Position numbers and translations under genes: made by a program. The notes under the pieces are model-generated. The model was not told the origin of the DNA, did not search any database, and saw only the letters and a list, made by a program, of their open reading frames with translations. This document shows, in pieces, positions 34,981 to 42,886 of a DNA stretch of 64,000 nt (the first letter of the stretch is position 1; the number at the start of each line of letters is the position of its first letter). The stretch lies in NCBI GenBank assembly GCA_947448415.1, contig CANFMT010000013.1:1-64000 (forward strand), written 5' to 3'. This stretch comes from Burkholderiaceae bacterium. Its GTDB lineage: Bacteria; Pseudomonadota; Gammaproteobacteria; Burkholderiales; Burkholderiaceae.

Positions 34981-36908
34981 TGATGAAGAAGTCTCTACTA
35001 CCTCTATTAATTGCAATTGCGGCACTTTTTGCATTGCCGTTGTTTGTTCATAATCCTTATTACATTCACTTAGTCGAAACCATTCTGATCTACACCATTT
35101 TGTTATTTGGTTTGGATATCGTGGTGGGTTATGTTGGTCAGGTGTCTTTGGGTCATGCTGCACTCTTTGGTATTGGCTCTTACACTGCTGGTGTCTTGTA
35201 CTTCCACCTTGGTTGGACTATCTGGGGAACCCTCCCAGCATCCATCGTAGTAACTGCGATCTTCGGCGGTATCTTGGCTCTGCCAGCATTGAAGGTAATC
35301 GGACCTTATTTGGCGATGGTGACCTTGGCTTTCGGAACCATTGCACAGATTCTGATTAACGAGATGACTTGGTTGACTGAGGGCCCACTCGGTATCAAGA
35401 TTCCGAAGCCTGAATTGATGGGTGTGCCCATGACTAAGGCTGAGTACTTCTGGATGGTTGGCATCATTTTGATCCTCTCCATGATCGTAGTAGATCGCTT
35501 TGTTAAATCACAAATTGGCCGTGCATTTGAGGCGTTACGTGATAGTCCGATTGCCTGTGACTGTATGGGTGTCTCCGTTTATCGCTTTAAAGTGATTGCG
35601 TTTGTGATCAGTGCTGGTTTTGCTGGTTTGGCTGGTTGCTTGTACGCATACTCTGAGCAATACATCTCACCAAATACCTACAACAATGAACTCGCTGTGT
35701 TGTTCTTGTTAGGCATCATCATGGGTGGACGTAAGTCACGCCTTGGTGCGGTTATTGGTGCAGCGATCATCGTATTGTTACCAAAACTCTTAGATGACAT
35801 CAACTTGTTCCGCATTGTTGCTTCAATTATTGCGATTGTTGTAGTAATCGGTGCGGCAATGGCTTTGTCTAAGAAAGTTACTACTGTCCGTCGCGTAGCA
35901 GTACCGATCGCCGGCGTAGTTGGCTTGGCAGCATTCTCATTTTGGCTCAACACAATCTCTGACTGGCGCTTGAGTATTTTTGGTTTCATGATTTTGTTGG
36001 TGGTGTACTACTTGCAGAACGGTATTGTTGGTTTTGCAAAGAGCTTTTACCAATCTATTGCTGGCAAAGCTAAAACAACTCGTGGTGGTGATGCTGAAGT
36101 GGTGGATGACTCAGTTAGCTTTATTAGTACCGTTTCCAACACCAATACTGGCGCTGAACTCTTGAAGGTTGACTCTGTATTGATGCAGTTCGGTGGCTTG
36201 AAGGCGCTGAACAATGTAGATCTGAGCATCAAGCGCGGCACGATTCATGGTTTGATCGGGCCAAATGGTTCTGGTAAGAGCACCATGATGAACGTGTTGA
36301 CTGGTATTTATGTACCTACCGCTGGTAACGTTTTATATGCTGGTGAAAGCGTAGTTGGTAAGACTTCATCCGATATCGCTTTGTCAGGTATTGCGCGTAC
36401 TTTCCAAAACGTTCAGCTCTTCGGTGAAATGACGGCAATCCAAAATATTTTGGTTGGCTTGCATCACACCTTCAAGTCGAACATGGCGGAGATTGCATTA
36501 AATCTACCACGTTACAAGAAAGAAGAAGCCGAAGCCCATGCTCGGGCAATGGCTCTCTTAAAGTTTGTTGGCTTGGATGATTTGGCTAATGAAGAAGCAC
36601 GCAATTTGCCATACGGTAAGCAACGTTTGCTCGAGATTGCTCGTGCATTAGCTTTGGACCCAGAGTTGCTCTTATTAGATGAGCCGGCTGCAGGTTTAAC
36701 GGCTCCAGATATCAAAGAACTCTTGCGCATTATTCGTAAGATTCGCGATAGCGGTATTACCTTCATCCTGATTGAGCATCACATGGATGTGGTTATGTCA
36801 GTTTGCGATACCGTTTCTGTATTGGACTTCGGTCAAAAGATTGCAGAAGGTAAACCAGCTGAAGTTCAGGCAGACGAGAAGGTGATTCATGCCTACTTGG
36901 GTACTTAA
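34980..36908 (+). CDS. LivM permease fused to LivG ATPase
   Basis: A 642-residue fusion. Residues 1-360 are a LivM permease with about ten helices (GYVGQVSLGHAALFGIGSY near residue 52). A linker of about 40 polar residues leads to an ABC ATPase from about 390: Walker A GPNGSGKS at 427, signature region NLPYGKQRLLEIARAL, Walker B LLLLDEPAAG near 563, and H-loop IEHHMD. Such fusions are known in Burkholderiales. The fusion fixes the stoichiometry of permease and ATPase. Confidence 0.92.
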   Translation: MMKKSLLPLLIAIAALFALPLFVHNPYYIHLVETILIYTILLFGLDIVVGYVGQVSLGHAALFGIGSYTAGVLYFHLGWTIWGTLPASIVVTAIFGGILALPALKVIGPYLAMVTLAFGTIAQILINEMTWLTEGPLGIKIPKPELMGVPMTKAEYFWMVGIILILSMIVVDRFVKSQIGRAFEALRDSPIACDCMGVSVYRFKVIAFVISAGFAGLAGCLYAYSEQYISPNTYNNELAVLFLLGIIMGGRKSRLGAVIGAAIIVLLPKLLDDINLFRIVASIIAIVVVIGAAMALSKKVTTVRRVAVPIAGVVGLAAFSFWLNTISDWRLSIFGFMILLVVYYLQNGIVGFAKSFYQSIAGKAKTTRGGDAEVVDDSVSFISTVSNTNTGAELLKVDSVLMQFGGLKALNNVDLSIKRGTIHGLIGPNGSGKSTMMNVLTGIYVPTAGNVLYAGESVVGKTSSDIALSGIARTFQNVQLFGEMTAIQNILVGLHHTFKSNMAEIALNLPRYKKEEAEAHARAMALLKFVGLDDLANEEARNLPYGKQRLLEIARALALDPELLLLDEPAAGLTAPDIKELLRIIRKIRDSGITFILIEHHMDVVMSVCDTVSVLDFGQKIAEGKPAEVQADEKVIHAYLGT

Positions 36909-36939
36909 TCACTAGAACTAAATTGAATCGGTAAATACC

Positions 36940-37668
36940 ATGTTATCTATTAAGAATCTTGAAGCAGGCTACGGCAAAGTCAAAGTCCTCCACGGCATCA
37001 ATATTGATGTTCCTAAAGGTCAAGTAATCACTTTGATTGGCTCTAACGGCGCCGGCAAAACAACGACCATGCGTGCTATCACTGGCATGATCAAACCAAC
37101 GGCTGGCGAAGTGACTTTGGGCGGCGAAAAAATTGATGGTTATGACTCTCATAAAATCGCTCGCTTGGGTTTGGCTCACAGTCCTGAAGGCCGTCGCGTA
37201 TTTACGACCATGTCAGTGACTGATAATTTATTGTTAGGTGCTTTTCCACGCTTTACTGGTAGCCGTCCTAAAGGCGATATTAAGAGCGATCTCGAGAAGT
37301 CTTTAGAAATGTTCCCGCGTCTTAAAGAGCGTCGCAATCAGTTGGCAGGTACTTTATCTGGTGGTGAGCAGCAAATGTTGGCAATGGCTCGCGCTGTAAT
37401 GTTAAACCCAGAGATCATTCTCTTGGATGAGCCATCTATGGGTCTTGCGCCAATTTTGGTTGAGGAAGTATTTAAGATCATCTCCAACCTTAAGTCACAA
37501 GGCGTGACCATGTTGTTAGTTGAGCAATTCGCTGCTGCAGCGTTAAACGTAGCTGACTACGGTTATGTACTGGAGAACGGCAAGATTGCAACTCATGGTC
37601 CAGCAAGCAAACTCAAGGATGATCCGGCTGTGAAAGCAGCGTACTTGGGTGGAGCAGGTGGCCACTAA
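36940..37668 (+). CDS. livF: Branched-chain amino-acid ABC ATPase LivF
   Basis: A 242-residue ABC ATPase: Walker A GSNGAGKT at residues 34-41, signature LSGGEQQMLAMARA, Walker B IILLDEPSMGLAP and the H-loop LLVEQFA. SPEGRRVFTTMSVTDNL is typical of LivF. It pairs with the LivG half of the preceding fusion. Last gene of the operon; a clean terminator follows. Confidence 0.93.
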   Translation: MLSIKNLEAGYGKVKVLHGINIDVPKGQVITLIGSNGAGKTTTMRAITGMIKPTAGEVTLGGEKIDGYDSHKIARLGLAHSPEGRRVFTTMSVTDNLLLGAFPRFTGSRPKGDIKSDLEKSLEMFPRLKERRNQLAGTLSGGEQQMLAMARAVMLNPEIILLDEPSMGLAPILVEEVFKIISNLKSQGVTMLLVEQFAAAALNVADYGYVLENGKIATHGPASKLKDDPAVKAAYLGGAGGH

Positions 37669-37693
37669 GCAGCATACTAGTTGTAAGCATGAA

Positions 37694-37720
37694 AAAAGCC
37701 CTTAGCAATAAGGGCTTTTC
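37694..37720 (+). terminator. Terminator at the end of the liv operon
   Basis: AAAAGCCCTTA, loop GCAA, TAAGGGCTTTT: a perfect 11-bp stem with flanking A and T runs, 26 bases after livF. It can also stop minus-strand transcription from the downstream operon. Confidence 0.88.
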
Positions 37721-37741
37721 TTATTAGTGGGCACAGATAAT

Positions 37742-38305
37742 TTAGCTAGACACAAGTTTGATTGCCTCGCGTATCAGCAGTGCGCGATATCCCATATAGA
37801 TTGCGACTAGGGTAAATCCAAATAAGAAGAGTTTTGGTATTAATGCGCCCTCTAACACCAGTTGGCTATTGAGTAGGCCTACGGCAACCGCCAAAAAGAA
37901 TATAGCCCCTATGACAGATACAAGCCAATTTTCATGACCGCTCATTTCTTGGGTTCGGTTTTTATAGGCTAGCACGTGAAAAGTATCGCCCTTGGCGTAG
38001 CCAGATACAGCCAGATGATCCCCATCAGCAATTTTCATAGGCGATGAAAATTTTGCCTCTATGCTTTGGTTTCCTAAATTAAATTTAGAAACAAAAAAAC
38101 GCTGATAGTACTGGGAGGAGTGGTCATGAGTTGGCTTTTCTGGATTGACGTATTCTAGTAATTCATGATTGAGGTTGCTGACCGTTCCAGAAATTGCACT
38201 AATAGAACTAGATAAGAAAGAGCCAGGCTTGTTTGCTGACATTAAAAGAGCTCCTAATAATACGAAGAAAAATAGATAGATGATCGAGGTAACTGGTCTT
38301 TTCAT
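37742..38305 (-). CDS. Membrane protein with central soluble domain, unknown
   Basis: A 187-residue protein: one N-terminal helix (residues 7-24), a polar extracytoplasmic region of about 100 residues with beta character (KIADGDHLAVSGYAKGDTFHVLAYKN), and two C-terminal helices (about 129-148 and 155-175). The middle part reads like a small OB-type beta barrel, as in NfeD-related proteins, but this is only resemblance. It overlaps the TSUP transporter stop by 4 bases, so they are co-translated. Confidence 0.6.
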   Translation of the reverse strand: MKRPVTSIIYLFFFVLLGALLMSANKPGSFLSSSISAISGTVSNLNHELLEYVNPEKPTHDHSSQYYQRFFVSKFNLGNQSIEAKFSSPMKIADGDHLAVSGYAKGDTFHVLAYKNRTQEMSGHENWLVSVIGAIFFLAVAVGLLNSQLVLEGALIPKLFLFGFTLVAIYMGYRALLIREAIKLVSS

Positions 38306-39126
38306 AGGCTATTGATGCCTTTGATAATTAAGCTGATAGCAACACCAAATGCCAAGATAGAGAAAACTTTCTGCAATCTTGGGCCGCTTAATTTTTTACC
38401 AAATGATCTTCCCACTAGCAGGCCAAGTAATGCGCCAAGTGCAAAAGGGGCGGCAATCGCCAAATTAAAATCGCCAGATAGCGCTGCAAAGAAAGTGCCC
38501 CCTCCTGCAATAATGGCCAAGACTCCTAAAGAGGTGGCTACGATAGAGTGAACCGGTAAGTCTGTATAACGCTTCAATGCAGGAACGATGATAAATCCTC
38601 CGCCAACACCCAAAAGTCCAGAGAGAAAGCCAGCCAAGCCTCCAGTAAACATTAGAGCTTTAGCGCAGGGGACATTCCAGGCAAGCTTGCCTACAGATTT
38701 ATCTAGCAAGCATGGTGGGGGAGTTTTATTCTCAAAATCCGATATTCCATGAATTTCTTTATGCGCCTGTCTATATAGCCGAATCGACACATAAAAGAGG
38801 GTGATACTAAAGAGTATTAATAATGGTGCATTAGGAATGCGCTGGGATATCCAGATACCGATGGGAGATAGTATTAACCCAAAGATAGCCATAAACATGG
38901 CAGCCTTGTAACGAAGGATCTGATTTTTTAGTCCTAACAAGGCACCAGCGCCTGCCGAAAGAGCAATTGCTGAGAGAGAAATGGGCGCCGCCTGGGCAAT
39001 ATTGAGATGTAGAACAAAAACCAATAGTGGGACGGAAAGAATCCCGCCTCCTGCACCAGTTAGGCCCATCAGTATCCCTACCAAAATACCTAAGGAGGGA
39101 CTGATCAATATTGAGTAATCCATCAA
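38302..39126 (-). CDS. TSUP (TauE/SafE) family transporter
   Basis: A 274-residue protein with about eight helices and the family duplications GLTGAGGGILSVPLLV near residue 22 and GLLGVGGGFIIVPAL near residue 169. TSUP proteins move sulfite, sulfoacetate or other small organic anions across the inner membrane. The gene pairs with the unknown membrane protein downstream. It lies near, but divergent from, a plus-strand membrane-protein gene and is not contiguous with the Fur-box operon. Confidence 0.88.
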   Translation of the reverse strand: MMDYSILISPSLGILVGILMGLTGAGGGILSVPLLVFVLHLNIAQAAPISLSAIALSAGAGALLGLKNQILRYKAAMFMAIFGLILSPIGIWISQRIPNAPLLILFSITLFYVSIRLYRQAHKEIHGISDFENKTPPPCLLDKSVGKLAWNVPCAKALMFTGGLAGFLSGLLGVGGGFIIVPALKRYTDLPVHSIVATSLGVLAIIAGGGTFFAALSGDFNLAIAAPFALGALLGLLVGRSFGKKLSGPRLQKVFSILAFGVAISLIIKGINSL

Positions 39127-39205
39127 TTTATTTTATATGAAGAATAGCTTATCTAGAGCTTTGGCGTATGCTTAACTTATATATTGCGCAATCGAAAGCC
39201 CTCAA

Positions 39206-39724
39206 ATGAATATGACCCACTATATGCAGTTGCTAGCTGATAATCAGCCTTGGAATCTGCTGATCTTTATGGCTATACCGGTGGTCTTGGCTGAGACCTT
39301 GGCAATTACTGAGCTCTATATTTTGTTTACTAGAAGGTTTCATGGGTTCATGTGGGGGCTCAATCGCTTTGCAGGTACTGCTGTTGGTGTGTATTTCATT
39401 GGCATTATTGCCTATCTCATGACTAGCGCAGTGATTCCGATTACTAAAGCCGGTGAATGGCGAACTGTTATTGATATAGTCGCGGTTGGCTCTTACTTGA
39501 TTGGTGGCTTACCTCTTATTTGGATAGCTTTACAAGAGTTTGGCTTAGTGAATAAAAATTTAAACCAAGAAAATAAACTCAAGATCCATGCAATTTGCGT
39601 TGCGCTCTTTTTAGTCATTGGGCATATTGCTATGATTAGCGGCATGCTTGATCCAGGCTTACTTGGATACCAAGGGGCTGCGCACTCCATGGAAACGCCT
39701 ATACCTACTTCACATGCACATTAA
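39206..39724 (+). CDS. Conserved five-helix membrane protein
   Basis: A 172-residue protein with hydrophobic segments near 20-38, 50-70, 88-108 and 128-147 and a His-rich tail (TSHAH). Residues AVPVVLAETLAITELYILF and LNRFAGTAVGVYF are distinctive; I recall similar proteins annotated as uncharacterised permeases (DUF6803) without certainty. Two start codons are close, at 39206 and 39212. It converges with the flavin operon's last gene, 27 bases apart. The His tail and location suggest a metal-related role (inference). Confidence 0.55.
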   Translation: MNMTHYMQLLADNQPWNLLIFMAIPVVLAETLAITELYILFTRRFHGFMWGLNRFAGTAVGVYFIGIIAYLMTSAVIPITKAGEWRTVIDIVAVGSYLIGGLPLIWIALQEFGLVNKNLNQENKLKIHAICVALFLVIGHIAMISGMLDPGLLGYQGAAHSMETPIPTSHAH

Positions 39725-39751
39725 CAATAGTGAGAGTGCAAAGTTCTATTT

Positions 39752-40186
39752 TTACTTATAGCATTTAGCTACAGCTGGCGTCTTTAACTTTGCAAAGGCA
39801 TGTATTAAAAAAATACTAAAAAATAGTAGGCCCACTATCCAGTGAACAGTGATGACATCCTCCCGAATTTGCTCAGGCCCGTAATATAGTAAGGCGCCAG
39901 ATATAAGAAGTACAGACATGAAGGTGAGTTGAGTAAAGCCGCTGATCCATTTGCGCGCAGATTTGTAACCCGCCTTGATATGAAAGGGTAAAACCGAACC
40001 TAGCGCCAACGTGGCAAGCATTGCTGCTACGCCATGAGCAACCAAAATATTGTGCGTACCAAGGATCAATCGTTGGATGTGAAACTCATGTCCAAGTAGG
40101 TAAGCAAAGCCAGTGAGAGAGCACGTAAGCATCCCCCAAATAACAAACGACTTTTGCCACCCAGGCATCTTTCCTAATCGTCTCAT
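39752..40186 (-). CDS. Four-helix histidine-rich membrane protein (b-type cytochrome candidate)
   Basis: A 144-residue protein with four helices and several histidines in or near them: GHEFH at residue 28, THNILVAHG at 44-50, LPFHIKAGY near 68, TVHWIVGLLF near 115 and LIHAF near 124. The spacing resembles heme-binding four-helix proteins such as DUF4405/cytochrome b561 types. It overlaps apbE by 4 bases and closes the operon, so it is the natural membrane electron donor to the exported flavoprotein (inference). Confidence 0.55.
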   Translation of the reverse strand: MRRLGKMPGWQKSFVIWGMLTCSLTGFAYLLGHEFHIQRLILGTHNILVAHGVAAMLATLALGSVLPFHIKAGYKSARKWISGFTQLTFMSVLLISGALLYYGPEQIREDVITVHWIVGLLFFSIFLIHAFAKLKTPAVAKCYK

Positions 40187-41001
40187 GCTGCAATCCTGAT
40201 TGCTTTAGCGCCAAATCGCTTAAAGCAAGGATGATGGTCGTTGTTGCTCAAGGCTAGCACTTTCGTGAGCGCATCTGCATAAACGCATTCCTTGGCTAGG
40301 ATTGAATAAGAGCCATTAACTTCTGAGTGCACTTCGGACTCCTTATTCGCCAAAGGATTAATGAGGTAACTAGATTGTTTATCGCGCTTGGCAAAGTAAA
40401 GACTGCTGGTTGCAATCGCACCATTTTGCAAAGATCCAATTTCAAGAATTTGCTCTGGAGATTCAGGATTGCGAATTTGAATCGGTCTAGAGGTATTTCC
40501 AAAAACCCTTAAATCTCCGCCAGCGTTTACTACTCCTGAGTTAATCCCTTCAGATATTAAAATTTTTACCGCCATATCTACTGCAAAGCCCTTGGCGATA
40601 CCACCAAGGTCTAAACATACTGGGCGAGATGACTTGACCAGATCAGGTGCCAAGAATTGAATATCTTCAATGCCCCCTAGGTCATGATTAGAAAAATTGA
40701 TATGTCGCGGTAATAAACCTGCTGCGACTAAGCGGTGACCAATGCCGCAATTAAATAGACCGTCTGACTCACTATGAATTTCTTTGGCAACCTTGATCAC
40801 TTGCGCAGTCCATGCATGAATTTTAACAGCCTGTTTATGGGCGTATTGATTAATTTGACTAAGTTCACTTTTACAGTCATGAAAGCCCATTAAGTCATGA
40901 ACTTCCTGAATGGCTGAAAATGCACTTTCTATCGCCGCTTGCTTATCCTCATCGATGGCAATTTCAACGAAAGTTCCAAGGATTGGTTTGCAACGAATCA
41001 T
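40183..41001 (-). CDS. apbE: FAD:protein FMN transferase ApbE
   Basis: A 272-residue protein. LGTFVEIAI at the start, the FAD/Mg-binding DLGGIAKGFAVD near residue 139, VNAGGDLRVFG near residue 162 and the closing DALTKVLAL near residue 247 are ApbE hallmarks. ApbE attaches FMN to Thr/Ser of target proteins outside the cytoplasm. The only visible target is the FMN-binding protein encoded 2 bases upstream. No clear signal peptide is seen at the track start, which may reflect a start further upstream or cytoplasmic action. Confidence 0.9.
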   Translation of the reverse strand: MIRCKPILGTFVEIAIDEDKQAAIESAFSAIQEVHDLMGFHDCKSELSQINQYAHKQAVKIHAWTAQVIKVAKEIHSESDGLFNCGIGHRLVAAGLLPRHINFSNHDLGGIEDIQFLAPDLVKSSRPVCLDLGGIAKGFAVDMAVKILISEGINSGVVNAGGDLRVFGNTSRPIQIRNPESPEQILEIGSLQNGAIATSSLYFAKRDKQSSYLINPLANKESEVHSEVNGSYSILAKECVYADALTKVLALSNNDHHPCFKRFGAKAIRIAA

Positions 41002-41003
41002 GC

Positions 41004-41561
41004 TTATTTGCTAACCATAGGTTTGGGGCTCGAATTCTTAAGTGCTAAGTCATAAAGAGCGGTAACTCGTTTCACCCCATCCGTTATATGTTTACAAGAG
41101 AGGGTAGCCCCTCCAATATTTTGGATATCTTGATTTAATTTAATGGGGTCGTTAACGTTTTTACTCACAAATTGTTTGCGCCACTGGGGTTCCGCAACCT
41201 CATAGCCATAAGATTCAACATACTCTAGGATTTCAATACCCAAAATGCTGCCACTTGGGCTAAGAGCTACAGCATAGGTAATCATTTCATGCTTGCCAAC
41301 GACTTCATCGACAACTAACCAGCTTCCATCGGCAGACTTCCAAATGCGTTCACCTTGAAAGGGGTGTCGAATACTTGAAGCTATTCGCAATCTATCTTGT
41401 AAGTCTTCCGTAATGATGATGGGATTCTTGACAAGGACCTTATTGGGCAAGAGAATTTTCTGTGCTTGTTCTATTGATACATAAATCTTTGCTTGAGCAA
41501 TGATTGGAGCTCCGATCATTGCTATACCAAGTATTAAGTAGGGATTAGGTTTCCAGTTCAT
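41004..41561 (-). CDS. Exported FMN-binding (flavinylated) protein
   Basis: A 185-residue protein with an N-terminal signal sequence or anchor (LILGIAMIGAPIIAQA) and a C-terminal FMN-bind domain like that of RnfG/NqrC. The ApbE target site reads IGGATLSC near residue 152: the usual SGAT with Ser replaced by Gly, keeping the acceptor Thr. ESYGYEVAEPQWRKQF is family-typical. It probably carries electrons in the periplasm. The next gene, 2 bases away, is apbE. Confidence 0.8.
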   Translation of the reverse strand: MNWKPNPYLILGIAMIGAPIIAQAKIYVSIEQAQKILLPNKVLVKNPIIITEDLQDRLRIASSIRHPFQGERIWKSADGSWLVVDEVVGKHEMITYAVALSPSGSILGIEILEYVESYGYEVAEPQWRKQFVSKNVNDPIKLNQDIQNIGGATLSCKHITDGVKRVTALYDLALKNSSPKPMVSK

Positions 41562-41573
41562 ATCTGCTCTAGA

Positions 41574-42488
41574 TCAATTCAATGCAAAACCAACTTTGAC
41601 AATAAATTCATTTACTGAGTGGCTATCCCACACACGGGCATTCGAGCATTCTGCTTCGCCTCCACCCATGCAAGTGCCACCAGCAAGTTGATAACGCCAT
41701 GCTCCGGTGACCCACCAGTCTTTGGCGGCATAGTGGAGATTAGGGCCTACAAAAGTAGCGCGTTGTACTTGGTTTCTGAGATTAAGTTCTGAGTAATCGT
41801 TATGAAACCGAGCCTCTACACCAGCAGACCATTTAGGAGCAAAGCGATAGCTGGCGCCAACCAAGAAGTCGAGCATTGATTCTGGAACATTGCCATTTTC
41901 AATAAATTTCAGTCGCTCATTTGCTACTACTACGTTGCCTGCCAACACCAAACGATCATCAATGAAGTTTGATTGAAGCAGTAATCTTGCTTCAATCTCA
42001 TCTTTATTACGGCCCCAGGTAGGCTCTAAATAAAGTCCTATGCCAACAGGAGAGGTAACGGGATTCGTTACCCGATAGATCGCCTCAAGAGAGCCTCCCT
42101 CGATGCCACTTTTTCTATACGGAGTGGATGGGTCATGTGAAGACGGGACACCATATCCGCCTGTACATGTGGGTGAATCACCACATGCTTCTGGGTTGGT
42201 GTAGTTTTGATCGGCATTGGTGTAGTAAGAGTTGATATAGCCAGCTACTTGTAAATCATTGGTCAGGCCATATTCAAGCTCTGTTCTGGCTGTCCATGCG
42301 TCGTAAGTTCCAGCAGCTTGTTGTTTATTCAGTTGTAAACGCTGCTCAAACTCTAGTTTTCCTTTGGGCTGTAAATCTAAGGTGTAAATCCAACCAAAGA
42401 CACCTTCGCCAGCAAATGAAAATGAGCAATGGATAGCAGATGCAATGAAAAGGCTAAAAGCAATAAGTCTTTTTATGGAGAGTTTCAT
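41574..42488 (-). CDS. Outer-membrane beta-barrel protein, first gene of the Fur-box operon
   Basis: A 304-residue protein with a signal peptide (cleavage near SFAGEG, residue 27) and alternating hydrophobic-polar strands ending in a C-terminal VKVGFALN, typical of outer-membrane barrels. Families annotated DUF6662 look similar by recall. Two Fur-box palindromes lie 30-80 bases upstream. There is no TonB plug domain, so it is not a classical siderophore receptor. It may be a porin for a reduced metal or a scaffold for envelope electron transfer (inference). Confidence 0.65.
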   Translation of the reverse strand: MKLSIKRLIAFSLFIASAIHCSFSFAGEGVFGWIYTLDLQPKGKLEFEQRLQLNKQQAAGTYDAWTARTELEYGLTNDLQVAGYINSYYTNADQNYTNPEACGDSPTCTGGYGVPSSHDPSTPYRKSGIEGGSLEAIYRVTNPVTSPVGIGLYLEPTWGRNKDEIEARLLLQSNFIDDRLVLAGNVVVANERLKFIENGNVPESMLDFLVGASYRFAPKWSAGVEARFHNDYSELNLRNQVQRATFVGPNLHYAAKDWWVTGAWRYQLAGGTCMGGGEAECSNARVWDSHSVNEFIVKVGFALN

Positions 42489-42519
42489 ATTTTTAAGGGG
42501 GTGGTTAGTAATGTTTGTA

Positions 42520-42538
42520 AATGAGAATGGTTCTCAAT
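42520..42538. promoter_or_regulatory. Fur-box-like palindrome 1
   Basis: AATGAGAATGGTTCTCAAT, with arms TGAGAA/TTCTCA around TGG. It matches the AATGAGAATNATTCTCATT form of Fur sites. It lies 32 bases upstream of the outer-membrane protein start on the minus strand, over the expected promoter. Confidence 0.7.
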
Positions 42539-42549
42539 ATAGCATATCA

Positions 42550-42568
42550 AATAAGAATGATTCTCATT
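42550..42568. promoter_or_regulatory. Fur-box-like palindrome 2
   Basis: AATAAGAATGATTCTCATT, one base off a perfect palindrome. Its centre is 30 bases (about three helical turns) from box 1, so two Fur dimers would bind the same DNA face. Confidence 0.75.
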
Positions 42569-42643
42569 TGATGAAATTACCATTGCCGTGTAAATGGCAA
42601 ATTTCGTAGGGGCAATAAGCTTTGCTTGTAAGATTTCCCCACA

Positions 42644-42886
42644 ATGAATGCAGAAGCGCTTGAGAAACTCGTTTTGATGAAGATGCCCTTTGGGAAATAC
42701 GCAGGACGTGCGCTTGCAGACTTGCCAGGAAATTATTTGGCGTGGTTTGCTAGAGAGGGATTTCCTAAAAGCGAATTGGGTCAGCTACTGGAGTTGATGC
42801 ACACGCTTGACCATAATGGATTGCGTGGACTATTAGCACCTATACAAAGGGCGCATGGCTTGCAAGCTAAGTCAAAATTACTTTGA
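42644..42886 (+). CDS. DUF3820 protein
   Basis: An 80-residue protein. MKMPFGKYAGRALADLPGNYLAWFA is the DUF3820 signature; the region resembles a nucleic-acid or exonuclease-associated fold, sometimes annotated as a quorum-regulated virulence factor. No membrane helix. Function unknown. It is divergent from the Fur-box operon and its end overlaps the nuclease gene by 9 bases. Confidence 0.8.
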   Translation: MNAEALEKLVLMKMPFGKYAGRALADLPGNYLAWFAREGFPKSELGQLLELMHTLDHNGLRGLLAPIQRAHGLQAKSKLL

